A stretch of 64,000 nucleotides of DNA from Salegentibacter echinorum (GCF_900129445.1 NZ_FQVT01000001.1:682001-746000), one strand, 5' to 3'; counted from the stretch's first letter, positions 51,598 through 60,535 are shown. The notes: generated by a model from the letters alone, not told the origin. Translations and numbers: made by a program.

Positions 51598-53304
51598 TTA
51601 AGTGCTTTTCTTTATTTTATGGGTCGGTGTTTTAATAAATAATTCCAATAATAACGCAAGTGCGATTACCAGGAAGCAGCCCACGAGGTTGAGCCATAAA
51701 TAAGGCAAAACATCCATTTTATAAATAATAATTATAATAATTTGTGTAATTATGGCAGCAATAAAAACGGAATTGCTATTTACTATTTTTATAAAAAATG
51801 CGAGCAAGAATATGCCCAGGACATTTCCGTAGAAAATAGAGCCAATAATATTTACCAGTTGAATAAGGTTATCAAATAAACTTGCGACACTCGCAAAAGC
51901 TATCGCGATAGCTCCCCATAATAAGGTAAACCATTTGGAGGCTTTTACATAGTGTTCATCAGATTTTTCGGTCTTTTGACTTCTTTTGTACAGATCTATA
52001 GAGGTTGTGGAAGAAAGCGCATTAAGCTCTGACGCCGTAGAAGACATCGCCGCCGAGAGGATCACTGCCAGCAGTAAACCAATTAAGCCACGTGGTAAAT
52101 TATTCAGGATAAAATGTATGAATACATAATCTTTATCGTTGCTTTCGGCATCTTCATCAGAAGCATCTATCAGTTCGCGTGCTGCTTTACGGGTTTGCGT
52201 TTCTGAAGCATTTAATTTCTCTATTTCCTGCTGAAAATTTGTAATTTCAGCTGAAGAAAAATTGGTATTACCGGCAAACTTCAGATTTAAATTTTGTTTT
52301 TTCTGCTGAATTTCGTCGTGCTGGACCATAAGGTCTTCATACTGCCGGCCATATTCCGAATTTAAAACTGTTTCGGTAGCGGCAGGATTAAAGTTTAGCG
52401 GAGCATCATTAAATTGATAAAAGACAAAAACCATTACCCCAACCAGTAAAATAAAAAATTGAAGCGGCACTTTTAGCATCCCGTTCATAATCATACCCAT
52501 TCTGCTTTCTTTCACAGATCTTCCGCCTAAATAACGTTGTACCTGGCTTTGATCTGTACCAAAATAGGAGAGGGCTAAAAATCCACCACCAATAATACCA
52601 CTCCAAAAAGTATAACGATTTTCAAAATCGAAAGAGAAATCAAGAATTTCCATTTTTCCGCTGGCACCGGCAATTTCTAAAGCATTATTAAAATTAATAT
52701 TCTCGGGTAAATAACTTAATATGATAAAAAAGGCGGCAAACATCCCGGTTAAAATTACTGCCATTTGTTGTTTGTGGGTAACGCTCACGGCTTCCGTTCC
52801 ACCAGAAACGGTATAAATTATAACCAAAGAACCAATTAAAACGGTGAGGCCGGTTAAGTGCCACCCTAAAACAGCCGAAAGGATGATAGCCGGGGCAAAA
52901 ATGGTAAGTCCCGCCGCCAGCCCACGCTGAATTAAAAATAGGATAGCCGTTAAAGTTCTGGTTTTTCTGTCAAACCTGGATTCCAGATATTCGTAGGCGG
53001 TGTACACATTTAATTTGCGATAAATTGGAATAAAAAACAAGCAAATAACCACCATGGCTATGGGAAGACCTAAATAAAATTGCACAAAGCCCATCCCGTC
53101 GTGAAAAGCCTGTCCCGGGGTAGAAAGAAACGTAATTGCACTTGCCTGGGTCGCCATGGTAGATAGGCCAATAGTCCACCATCGCGTTTTATTTCCCCCT
53201 CCAATATAATCTCTGGCGGTGCTGTTATTTCGCGTTTTATAAACGCCGTAGGCCACAATAAAAGTGAGCGTACCAAGGAGAATAATCCAATCTATTAATT
53301 GCAT
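51598..53304 (-). CDS. Sodium:solute symporter (SSS family)
   Basis: 568 residues with about 13 membrane spans. It opens LIDWIILLGTLTFIVAYGVYK, then TARDYIGGGNKTRWWTIGLSTMATQASAITFLS, and has SSTASELNALSSTTSIDLYKRS near the middle, the SSS family hallmarks. A charged insertion near residues 305-375 (DLMVQHDEIQQKKQNLNLKF) is unusual in length. Likely carries a sugar or amino sugar with Na+. Its ATG lies 1 base past the stop of the 35-codon gene upstream. Confidence 0.92.
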   Translation of the reverse strand: MQLIDWIILLGTLTFIVAYGVYKTRNNSTARDYIGGGNKTRWWTIGLSTMATQASAITFLSTPGQAFHDGMGFVQFYLGLPIAMVVICLFFIPIYRKLNVYTAYEYLESRFDRKTRTLTAILFLIQRGLAAGLTIFAPAIILSAVLGWHLTGLTVLIGSLVIIYTVSGGTEAVSVTHKQQMAVILTGMFAAFFIILSYLPENINFNNALEIAGASGKMEILDFSFDFENRYTFWSGIIGGGFLALSYFGTDQSQVQRYLGGRSVKESRMGMIMNGMLKVPLQFFILLVGVMVFVFYQFNDAPLNFNPAATETVLNSEYGRQYEDLMVQHDEIQQKKQNLNLKFAGNTNFSSAEITNFQQEIEKLNASETQTRKAARELIDASDEDAESNDKDYVFIHFILNNLPRGLIGLLLAVILSAAMSSTASELNALSSTTSIDLYKRSQKTEKSDEHYVKASKWFTLLWGAIAIAFASVASLFDNLIQLVNIIGSIFYGNVLGIFLLAFFIKIVNSNSVFIAAIITQIIIIIIYKMDVLPYLWLNLVGCFLVIALALLLELFIKTPTHKIKKST

Positions 53305-53305
53305 A

Positions 53306-53413
53306 TTAGGAGAATAGGGTCATTATAATATAAAACAAAATAATATAAGCGGCATTGGCTAAGAGCACCAGGCTATAGGATTTCTTCCAAACAAATTTTT
53401 CGTGTTTTTCCAT
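53306..53413 (-). CDS. 35-residue single-span membrane micropeptide between PIG-L and symporter genes
   Basis: From ATG at 53413 to TAA at 53306 the frame encodes 35 residues: a charged start (MEKHEKFVWKKSYS) and one hydrophobic helix (LVLLANAAYIILFYII) then MTLFS. The ATG overlaps the stop of the PIG-L gene (TAATG) and the stop is 1 base from the symporter ATG, so all three are translationally coupled. A tiny helix beside an SSS transporter suggests an accessory subunit, comparable in concept to other small transporter partners. Function is inferred. Confidence 0.7.
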   Translation of the reverse strand: MEKHEKFVWKKSYSLVLLANAAYIILFYIIMTLFS

Positions 53414-55902
53414 TATTTTCCTATTGAAATCATATTGGCAAAAAGCCGGTACGCGCCGGGTACTCCCGCGGGAAACTGTCTAAAGAAACTTATCCCGGTA
53501 TAAATAAAATATCCTTGGCCATAATTTGCGACAAGTAAACTTCCATTTTTTGGGGATTCACCGGCATCGTGCATGGATAAAACCGGTGTAAATGCTTCTC
53601 CCCAGGAATCTGGAAAGTAAAGTCCGCGTTCCTGCACCCAGTTTTCAAAATCCTTTTTGGTAATTTTATTGGGCGTGTTTAGAATTGGATTTTCCGGTGC
53701 CAGGAATTTAATTTCTGCGTTTTCATCGGTAACGCGATCTCGTGATATTTTAAGCGGCAATGGTGCAATATTCTCGGTAACCAGGCCGCGATTGGTATTG
53801 TACTGTGTTATGAGGTTTCCGCCGTTCTTTACATAATCGAAAAGTACTTGATGTTTATATTTTAAAGCATTCACCGTGTTGTAAGCTCTAATTCCCAAAA
53901 CCACAGCATCATATTTTTTGAGCGAAGCTTCAGTAATACTGTTTGCATCTAGCTTCGTTACTTGATATCCAATTTGTTCAAGGCTTTCTGGTACTACATC
54001 GCCGGCACCTTCAATATAACCAATTAGTTTTCCTTTCTTTTCAATTTCAAGCCTGGCAACTTTTAACTTCGCCGGTTTTACCAAATTTTGCTTCGGAATA
54101 TGTTTATAGTCAATGGATATTAATTCTTCTGAAAATTTTTCGCCGTTCACCCTGGCAATTGGAGTAATATAAGTTTCCTGTTGTTCTTGCGGCGGACTTA
54201 CTTTAAAATTTAATTTTACGGAGCTTCCTTTTTCCTGAAGCTGAAAATTATGAGTTTCCGGAGTGATTTCCCATCCATTTTTAGCTGAAAGGCTTAATTG
54301 TCCCTGCACATTTGCTTTCCCTGAAGTGACTTTAACTGAAACATTTTTTGAGGCTGAATCTTCAAAAATGATCATTTTATTATCGAAAGCCAGGGAAACA
54401 GCCGGTATAATTTCAAATGGCTGATAGGTCTCACCGTAAACAGGATTATTGAATTTGTAAACGATTGGTTTTTTAAACGTTACAGCGGTTCCATCGAAAT
54501 CGAGATAAAAGGTAGCAATGCTGGTTAGGGGTGTTTCTGGCAGGCCAATAAGTTTTTGGTTTTCTACTTTATACATTCCGTTGCTGGCTTCTTCCCTTAA
54601 CCAATATGGAGAAGTAAAATTAGTGTTTTTTGGAATTGTGAAACTCATTTCTTCCTGCCAATCCTTGTTATTAACAAGATTGACAGCTGGAAGGATTTCA
54701 GCATTATTCGGGCTTAGGCTTACTTTAGCTAATTTTATGGGAAATTCACTACGGTTTATCGCTTCCAGAGAGACTTTTAAATTCTCTGATGGTGCAACAG
54801 ATGGTTGGGCAGCAGTAGCTTCTAAAAACAAACCGGCACTGGCATAGATAATTTCCTTGATTTGTTTGGTTTTGATATTTCGCCAATTTTCATTGGGTAA
54901 TTCCCTTATTAAATTATAAGCGTTGATTAACTGCGGAAGGCTGGCAGCGGGATTTTGAAAGTCATAATTTCTTTCAACCTCATTAAGAATTTCACCAATT
55001 TTGGCGCCGTTTTCTGTGCGGTTCCAGGTGGTATCAATACCTGCAAAGAGATTTTTAGCATCTGTAAACGCTCCTTTAATAGGCTCTATGTATTCCAATT
55101 CTTTCCCACGAGATCCCGTGCTACCAAATCCCTGGGATTGATGCTGACTTCTACTTATTGATGAAATTTCTGGATTTGAGAGTCCGCGAAGTGGAAAGTA
55201 AACGCCGCTGTCAAAACTTATAAATTGTGATTTATCGGCTTTTTCAAAATTTTCCTGGCTTCCGTAGAACCAGTAAGAAGTATTAAAGTAAAGCCGTTTT
55301 GGTTGAAAGGTATCTACAAGTTTTAATTGATCTGAAAATCGGTTTTTATTAGCTGCGGCATCAAAAGCTTCCATACTTAGCATTGCAGATGCAGTATGAT
55401 GACCGTGCGTGCTACCGGGCGTTCTATGATCAAACCGGTTAATAATCACATCGGGTTTAAAATTTCTAACAATCCAAACCACATCACTTAAAACTTTTTC
55501 TTTATCCCAAATTTCTAATGTTTCCTTCGGGTTTTTTGAATAACCAAAATCATTAGCGCGAGTAAAAAATTGCTCTCCGCCATCTACTTCTCTTGCTGCA
55601 AGTAGCTCCTGCGTTCTAATCATTCCCAATTGTTCCCTTAATTGTGGGCCAATTAGATTTTGCCCCCCGTCGCCGCGAGTGAGGGAAAGATAAGCCGTTC
55701 TCGCGTGTACCTCATTTGAAAAATAGGAGATAAGTTGGGTGTTTTCGTCATCTGGATGGGCACCAACATATAAAACGCTACCAAGGAAGTTAAGTTTTTT
55801 TATTTCCTGAAATATTTCAGCAGAATTTAATTTTTTCGGCGCCTGGGCATAAGAATTCAGAAGAAAAAAACAGAAAAATAAACTACATAGTTTGCGCATC
55901 AT
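53413..55902 (-). CDS. PIG-L/LmbE-type deacetylase, large multidomain exported form
   Basis: 829 residues from the ATG at 55902 (the frame extends further upstream to a TTG without family pattern). A Sec signal (MMRKLCSLFFCFFLLNSYAQ) precedes the PIG-L domain, with Zn motif GAHPDDENT and, later, FDHRTPGSTHGHHTASAM. Beta-rich modules follow (NEW3-like, with PSNAQL-type repeats), and the C-terminus carries a GATase-like region (VLGIRAYNTVNALKY... GGNLITQYNTNRG). Family members deacetylate N-acetylglucosaminyl substrates. The substrate is unknown; first in the operon. Confidence 0.9.
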   Translation of the reverse strand: MMRKLCSLFFCFFLLNSYAQAPKKLNSAEIFQEIKKLNFLGSVLYVGAHPDDENTQLISYFSNEVHARTAYLSLTRGDGGQNLIGPQLREQLGMIRTQELLAAREVDGGEQFFTRANDFGYSKNPKETLEIWDKEKVLSDVVWIVRNFKPDVIINRFDHRTPGSTHGHHTASAMLSMEAFDAAANKNRFSDQLKLVDTFQPKRLYFNTSYWFYGSQENFEKADKSQFISFDSGVYFPLRGLSNPEISSISRSQHQSQGFGSTGSRGKELEYIEPIKGAFTDAKNLFAGIDTTWNRTENGAKIGEILNEVERNYDFQNPAASLPQLINAYNLIRELPNENWRNIKTKQIKEIIYASAGLFLEATAAQPSVAPSENLKVSLEAINRSEFPIKLAKVSLSPNNAEILPAVNLVNNKDWQEEMSFTIPKNTNFTSPYWLREEASNGMYKVENQKLIGLPETPLTSIATFYLDFDGTAVTFKKPIVYKFNNPVYGETYQPFEIIPAVSLAFDNKMIIFEDSASKNVSVKVTSGKANVQGQLSLSAKNGWEITPETHNFQLQEKGSSVKLNFKVSPPQEQQETYITPIARVNGEKFSEELISIDYKHIPKQNLVKPAKLKVARLEIEKKGKLIGYIEGAGDVVPESLEQIGYQVTKLDANSITEASLKKYDAVVLGIRAYNTVNALKYKHQVLFDYVKNGGNLITQYNTNRGLVTENIAPLPLKISRDRVTDENAEIKFLAPENPILNTPNKITKKDFENWVQERGLYFPDSWGEAFTPVLSMHDAGESPKNGSLLVANYGQGYFIYTGISFFRQFPAGVPGAYRLFANMISIGK

Positions 55903-56073
55903 CGTTAAGTCATATTTAAATAAGAACTTGTTTAAACTGACTCCTTTTAAATTCCCATGGATAGTGGAAATGTCTGGAAAACCTGATTGGTAAATAATAA
56001 ACAAACTCTCTGGAAACCAAATATAAAAACTTAACCTGTCTTATTCATAATTCTCAATGAATTTATCTGATTA

Positions 56074-57042
56074 TTATTCCCAATCCAGTAACCGGTTTTC
56101 TCCTTCTATTTTTTTAATATCGGTGATATCCTGCGACATTTCTATAACTCCTCTGTATTTCTTTTCGGCATCCCTTACAGCAAAATAACGTATATAAATA
56201 AGCCGATCTTTAAAGTTGATCCAGAATGAAGCCTCATTTTTAGTACCCTTTCTGAATTCTTCCAGGATTTTTAGTACCGTTCCCACACTTTTTGGCGGAT
56301 GACAAAACTTTACCTCTCGGCCAATAATACCTGCACTTCGGGGGAAAACTCTTTCCTCTCCCCGGTTGTAGAAGATTACTTTATCATTCTCATCAACATA
56401 AGTTATGTCTAAAGGCATGGTTTTTAAAAGCAGGTTTACCTGTTCTACGCTCATGTAACCTTCATCATAATGTGAAGTGTTTTCCAGACTAAAGCTAAGA
56501 TCCCTTTTGGTAGTATCCTGGCTCGGATGAATGTATTCCTCCTCCTTTGGAAAAGCAGCGGGAGTTTCAGTTAGCATCCATCCAATTTCCTCTTCTCCTT
56601 TACGTACCTCTATCCAGTCTTTTTCTGAAAGTATTTCCAGGGCTTTGGGAAATAGTACATCTTCTTCTATCAGGAGCAAACGATAAATCCCGCTGGTTAA
56701 GAATTTGGCATCAGCCGTAACTTCTTTAAATTCCTCCTTTGATATCTTTTTCCGAAGTAATTTAAATTGCTCCCTTAGATTATCGTGAAAAGACCACATA
56801 CCCTGGCTGGGTCCATTCCATCCCTTTTGCTCCAGAAACGGGAATAATTGGTTCTCTTTTCGTTCAAAACGCCTTTCAATGCTTTGTAATTGGTTGAAAA
56901 TATTGTAATATTTCTGGGTTTCCTCAACCGGATTGGTTTCTTCCAGTTCACCCAGCAGTAGTTGAATAAGTTCTTTCTCTTTAAAGTAAATTTTTACCGG
57001 ATGTCCTTCCGGAAGGGTCCTAATATCTATACTTGCATTCAT
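56074..57042 (-). CDS. Hemerythrin-like protein with PAS domain (DUF438-type)
   Basis: 322 residues from the ATG at 57042 (upstream GTG at 57081 is less likely). N-terminal ~75 residues (SIDIRTLPEGHPVKIYFKEKELIQLLLGELEE) fit DUF438. A hemerythrin-like bundle follows: IERRFERKENQLFPFLEQKGWNGPSQGMWSFHDNLRE and LIEEDVLFPKALEIL carry Glu/His ligands. A PAS domain ends the protein: ITYVDENDKVIFYNRGEERVFPRS, then RYFAVRDAEKKYRGVIEMSQDIT. A likely cytoplasmic redox/O2/NO sensor. It is monocistronic. Confidence 0.88.
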   Translation of the reverse strand: MNASIDIRTLPEGHPVKIYFKEKELIQLLLGELEETNPVEETQKYYNIFNQLQSIERRFERKENQLFPFLEQKGWNGPSQGMWSFHDNLREQFKLLRKKISKEEFKEVTADAKFLTSGIYRLLLIEEDVLFPKALEILSEKDWIEVRKGEEEIGWMLTETPAAFPKEEEYIHPSQDTTKRDLSFSLENTSHYDEGYMSVEQVNLLLKTMPLDITYVDENDKVIFYNRGEERVFPRSAGIIGREVKFCHPPKSVGTVLKILEEFRKGTKNEASFWINFKDRLIYIRYFAVRDAEKKYRGVIEMSQDITDIKKIEGENRLLDWE

Positions 57043-57202
57043 CTTCTTTATTTTTGACAAAGTAAAGACAGAGAAAGGCACTAAGTTATGACTCTAATCA
57101 CAATTTGGAAATGAGGTTTTTACTTTTTTTGTAGTGTTTTTGCAGGAAAATATTTACTGATTAAACGCTTTTGTGACAGTTGCAGATTAAATGTCACATC
57201 GA

Positions 57203-57240
57203 GCGGAGTCGAAATGTTTTTGTTAATCTTTCGACTCCGC
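57203..57240. repeat. Perfect 12-bp hairpin (GCGGAGTCGAAA / TTTCGACTCCGC)
   Basis: The arms at 57203-57214 and 57229-57240 are perfectly inverted around a 14-base loop. ATGTCACATCGA precedes it. This matches widely occurring CGACTCCGC-type hairpins of flavobacteria and lies between the hemerythrin-PAS gene and a leftward mechanosensitive channel, in a position suited to termination. Confidence 0.65.
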
Positions 57241-57271
57241 CCAAGGAGACAAAAACTCAAATTTTAATATT

Positions 57272-57811
57272 TTAAAGACTGCTTTTACCTTCATCCAAAC
57301 GAGCGTCTTTTTCTACAAGGGAAACTGCTTTTTGAAGGATAAGGTTATTCGGATAAGTAATTAACTCTCCGTCTAAAGTCCTTAAATGTAGGTGGAAAGC
57401 CTTTATATCTTCAATAATAGCTTCAATAGGGATATCTTTGTCGTGAATCTTAATTTTATCGCCAATTTTATATGGAAAAGAAAAGAATAAAATAATCCCC
57501 GAGGTAATATTGCTCAAAATAGACCAGATGGCAAAAAGTGCCACTCCAATTACCGCAAATACAGAAGAAAAAATAAGGGAAATATCAGTAAGATCCATTC
57601 CCCACGCCAGGGAAAGGGAAAAGAATGCAAGGATTAAAATAAGAATATTAATATACTTAAAAATTAAACGAGTACGTGTAAAATTAATTTCGCTACGTTT
57701 TCCCACGCGATGGGCAGCTTTTTTAAGTAAAAACTGTATTACTAATAATGCGAAAACCGTAATTACCGTATAGGAAATTTCGGTTTTATATAGTGAAAAA
57801 ACTTCGTACAT
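57272..57811 (-). CDS. Small MscS-family mechanosensitive channel
   Basis: 179 residues. Two or three membrane spans, then the conserved pore-helix/beta region: SNITSGIILFFSFPYKIGDKIKIHDKDIPIEAIIEDIKAFHLHLRTLDGELITYPNNLILQKAVSL. It lacks the C-terminal cytoplasmic vestibule domain beyond the beta part, so it is a short channel compared with E. coli MscS. It probably releases solutes on hypo-osmotic shock. Monocistronic; the second MscS of the window. Confidence 0.88.
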   Translation of the reverse strand: MYEVFSLYKTEISYTVITVFALLVIQFLLKKAAHRVGKRSEINFTRTRLIFKYINILILILAFFSLSLAWGMDLTDISLIFSSVFAVIGVALFAIWSILSNITSGIILFFSFPYKIGDKIKIHDKDIPIEAIIEDIKAFHLHLRTLDGELITYPNNLILQKAVSLVEKDARLDEGKSSL

Positions 57812-57888
57812 TTTTTGAAATAATATTTTTGCAAAGGTACTTTTTAAACAAACTAGGTTTCAAAAATTAATATATTAATTTTAATCGA

Positions 57889-57986
57889 AGGGCGTTAATC
57901 AAAGATTTAATTCCCCGGGATCTCGTAATAAAAGATTTTTTTTCGGAAGCATACCTCGCAATCTTAGGTTTAGGTTATTGTTTGTT
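57889..57986. repeat. Dispersed repeat, family A
   Basis: Copy with GATTTAATTCCCCGGG, then GTAATAAAAGATTTTTTTTCGG, then AAGCATACCTCGCA. The 19-base word TCGGAAGCATACCTCGCA is identical to the copy at 33741-33837. It occupies the gap between Maf and the small MscS gene. Confidence 0.6.
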
Positions 57987-58020
57987 CTTAGATTGCTTTT
58001 TCCAGATATATTTTAATAAT

Positions 58021-58605
58021 TTATGCGATCTTAATTAGCGTTTTGTACACCAACTGGGTAGGTAATCCCACCACATTAAAATAACTTCCTTCAATTTTTG
58101 TAATTCCAATTAAACCAATCCACTCCTGTATGGCATAACCACCGGCTTTGTCCAAAGGCTTAAAATTTTCTACATAGTAATCAATTTCAGCCTGGTTAAG
58201 TTCTTTAAAAGTAACCTTAGTTTCATCATTTACTGTTGTTTGCTGATTATTTGTAGTGAAACAAACCGAGGTGAAAACACTATGCGATTGTCCCGAAAGG
58301 GAAGCTAACATAGCCTTAGCTTCAGCTTTAGACTTTGGTTTTCCCAGGGCCTTTTCATTATGGTAAACAATGGTATCACTGGTAATTAGGATTTGATTCT
58401 TTTTTAGTTCATCCTGAAATGCTTCTGCCTTTAGCTTCGCAAGAAAATCTGTAATTCCTTCCTTTTTTAAATCTTTTGGATATGCTTCCTTTACAGAGCG
58501 CACGTCTATTTTAAAAGCTATATCCAGGTCTTTAAAAAATTGATGACGTCTTGGAGAACCGGAGGCTAAAATAATCTCTTTGTCTTTTAGAAGGTCTTTC
58601 AGCAT
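58021..58605 (-). CDS. maf: Maf-type nucleotide pyrophosphatase
   Basis: 194 residues. The start has KEIILASGSPRRHQFFKDL, the Maf active-site loop. ITSDTIVYHNEKALGKPKSKAEAKAML contains the conserved Asp and Lys, and AGGYAIQEWIGLIGITKIEGSYFNVVGLP the second conserved part. Maf hydrolyses non-canonical or modified nucleoside triphosphates (house-cleaning). Adjacent UbiA gene is three bases away, in the same direction, so they are coupled. Confidence 0.95.
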   Translation of the reverse strand: MLKDLLKDKEIILASGSPRRHQFFKDLDIAFKIDVRSVKEAYPKDLKKEGITDFLAKLKAEAFQDELKKNQILITSDTIVYHNEKALGKPKSKAEAKAMLASLSGQSHSVFTSVCFTTNNQQTTVNDETKVTFKELNQAEIDYYVENFKPLDKAGGYAIQEWIGLIGITKIEGSYFNVVGLPTQLVYKTLIKIA

Positions 58606-58608
58606 AAT

Positions 58609-59520
58609 TTATAGAATGTATTGATAGAATCCTATGGATATTAATCCGAAAAATAGGATGATTTTAAGAATAAAACTTAAATGTGAATAGTCTTTTTTTC
58701 TTTTAGCTTCCCAAATTTTAACCTGAAAATAGAGTAGGGGAGCTAAAATAAAAAGCAAGGTGTAAATTACTAAAAATGTATTTTGAAAGATATAAGTATA
58801 GATATAATAAACTATGGCAATAATTGGAACTACGCCAATCATAAAAATAATTTTATTGGTAAGCTTATGTCCAAGTAAAATTGGTAGGGTTTTAATATTA
58901 GCGTTATAATCTCCATTCACATCTTCTTGATCTTTAACCATTTCCCGTAGAAAAGTAATTAGGAAAGCAAAAATCGCATAATCTTTTAAAATGGAAAAAA
59001 GTAGGGCCTGCAAGTCTTTGTTTTGTCTTGTTATAGCCGGATACAGGTCAAATATTGCCGGTAATAGAATAACCAGGGCTACCAGGAAACTAATTAGTAT
59101 ATTACCTAAAATTGGAATTTGTTTTAAGTAACTCGCATAAAGGTACAAGATAGCCGAGGAAAAAATAAACACTGATACAAATACCGGTTTACCAAGAATA
59201 TTGGCAAGATAAAATCCCAATCCTACCCCAATGATATTTAAAATAATAAATGAATTGTAAGCTCTTTTTTCTGAAATGTAATGTCCTATTATAAGCTTGT
59301 TGGGTTTGTTGATCTTATCGGACGCTACATCATAAATATCATTAATAACATAACCAGATGCTGCAATACAAACGGTTGCTAAAATAAGCAGACTATAGCC
59401 GAAAGTATTAAGGCTTATAAAAGCTTCAAATTTTTCAAAGAATGAAAATTTTATTAAAACAAGGCTTAAAATTATAAATGCCAGGTTAGGCCATCTTACT
59501 AATTTTAAAAATGATATCAT
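58609..59520 (-). CDS. UbiA-family prenyltransferase (geranylgeranylglyceryl-phosphate synthase-like)
   Basis: 303 residues, 8-9 membrane spans. The first Asp-rich motif is VINDIYDVASDKINKPNKLII (NDxxDxxxD), and the second is MVKDQEDVNGDYNANIKTLPILLG. This group in Bacteroidota is annotated as geranylgeranylglycerol-phosphate geranylgeranyltransferase, but the true lipid role is not established. It lies directly before maf in the leftward block and 56 bases from the SMR gene. Confidence 0.88.
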   Translation of the reverse strand: MISFLKLVRWPNLAFIILSLVLIKFSFFEKFEAFISLNTFGYSLLILATVCIAASGYVINDIYDVASDKINKPNKLIIGHYISEKRAYNSFIILNIIGVGLGFYLANILGKPVFVSVFIFSSAILYLYASYLKQIPILGNILISFLVALVILLPAIFDLYPAITRQNKDLQALLFSILKDYAIFAFLITFLREMVKDQEDVNGDYNANIKTLPILLGHKLTNKIIFMIGVVPIIAIVYYIYTYIFQNTFLVIYTLLFILAPLLYFQVKIWEAKRKKDYSHLSFILKIILFFGLISIGFYQYIL

Positions 59521-59575
59521 ATTCTTTTAGGTTGAGAAGCTGCAAAATGAATGCGGATAGTTGTATTATAAAGCA

Positions 59576-59902
59576 TTATTCAGAAACAAATTTTAAACCG
59601 ATTATAGAGATTATAAGCGTACTTAAAAAAAAGATGCGCCAAAAGTGAACCGGTTCTTTAAAAATAAAAATCCCCAATAATACCGTTCCAACCGCTCCTA
59701 TTCCCGTCCAAACTGCATAAGCTGTTCCAATGGGTAGTGTTTGGGTTGCTTTGTAGAGTAAAAACATGCTTATACTTAACGATATTAAAAATCCTGCCAA
59801 CCACATCGCTGTCGTATTACCAGAAGAGACTTTTGCCTTTCCCAAACAAAAAGCAAAACCTACTTCAAAAAGTCCTCCTAAAATGAGTAAAAACCAGTTC
59901 AT
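59576..59902 (-). CDS. Small multidrug resistance (SMR) exporter, SugE/Gdx-like
   Basis: 108 residues, four membrane spans. The essential Glu13 is in LGGLFEVGFAFCLGKA. The remaining family words (AYAVWTGIGAVGTVLLGIFIFKEP, SIIGLKFVSE) are present. The Gdx/SugE subtype is suggested by FEVGFAFCLGKA. It exports guanidinium or small quaternary ammonium compounds in exchange for protons; the exact substrate is inferred. A hairpin with a T-run sits just upstream (59924-59952). Confidence 0.9.
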   Translation of the reverse strand: MNWFLLILGGLFEVGFAFCLGKAKVSSGNTTAMWLAGFLISLSISMFLLYKATQTLPIGTAYAVWTGIGAVGTVLLGIFIFKEPVHFWRIFFLSTLIISIIGLKFVSE

Positions 59903-59918
59903 TATTTATTTTTAGAAT

Positions 59919-59952
59919 TAAAAAATACCTCCGGGCACCCCCGCGAGGTATT
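59919..59952 (-). terminator. Intrinsic-terminator-like hairpin upstream of the SMR gene
   Basis: On the minus strand AATACCTC...GAGGTATT is an 8-bp stem followed by TTTTTT, 74 bases past the kdsC stop and 22 bases before the SMR ATG at 59902. It could end kdsC transcription or act as an attenuator in the SMR leader. The upstream word GAACCTCT could pair with GGAGGTAT and open the hairpin, giving two alternative folds. Confidence 0.55.
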
Positions 59953-60025
59953 GTGAAAATACTTTTAGAGGTTCAGATTGTTATTTCAGGAAGCATTTAA
60001 CTTACTAAAATCTGCAACTGCCAAC

Positions 60026-60535
60026 TTATTTTTCAATCCATTTTCCCTGCACTTTCATTACTTGCTCGATAATATCCCTAACACAGCCTTTTCCGCCTTT
60101 TTTATGAGAAACATATTTAGATATTTCCTTAACTTCGGCTACGGCGTCCTGGGGACAGCAAGGTAAACCCACTAATTTCATAGGATAATAGTCTGGAATA
60201 TCGTCTCCCATATATAGAACCTCATTAGCTTTGATTTCATAAATATCAAAAAATTCGTCCATTTGGGTAACTTTATCCTGAATGCCCAGGTATATATCAT
60301 TAATTCCCAGGTCCCGAAGTCGTTTTCTAACACCTTCATTATTTCCGCCAGAAATTATGCACACTGTGTACCCCGCATCTTTAGCAGCTTTTAACGCGTA
60401 GCCGTCCTTAATATTCATTGTGCGCAGTAATTGACCATCTGTGCTAATTTGAATAGTACCATCGGTAAGCACGCCGTCCACATCAAATACAAAAGTATTG
60501 ATTTGGTTGAGTTCTTCTTTAAAGTTTTTTTCCAT
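60026..60535 (-). CDS. kdsC: 3-deoxy-manno-octulosonate-8-phosphate phosphatase (HAD family)
   Basis: 169 residues. The HAD motif I DVDGVLTDG is at 18-26, motif II appears in CIISGGNNEGV, and motif III/IV in YMGDDIPDYYPMKLVGLPCC. Hydrolyses Kdo-8-phosphate to Kdo, just before the KdsB step. It overlaps the upstream DUF2520 gene by 17 bases and is in the same operon. Normal length for KdsC. Confidence 0.94.
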   Translation of the reverse strand: MEKNFKEELNQINTFVFDVDGVLTDGTIQISTDGQLLRTMNIKDGYALKAAKDAGYTVCIISGGNNEGVRKRLRDLGINDIYLGIQDKVTQMDEFFDIYEIKANEVLYMGDDIPDYYPMKLVGLPCCPQDAVAEVKEISKYVSHKKGGKGCVRDIIEQVMKVQGKWIEK

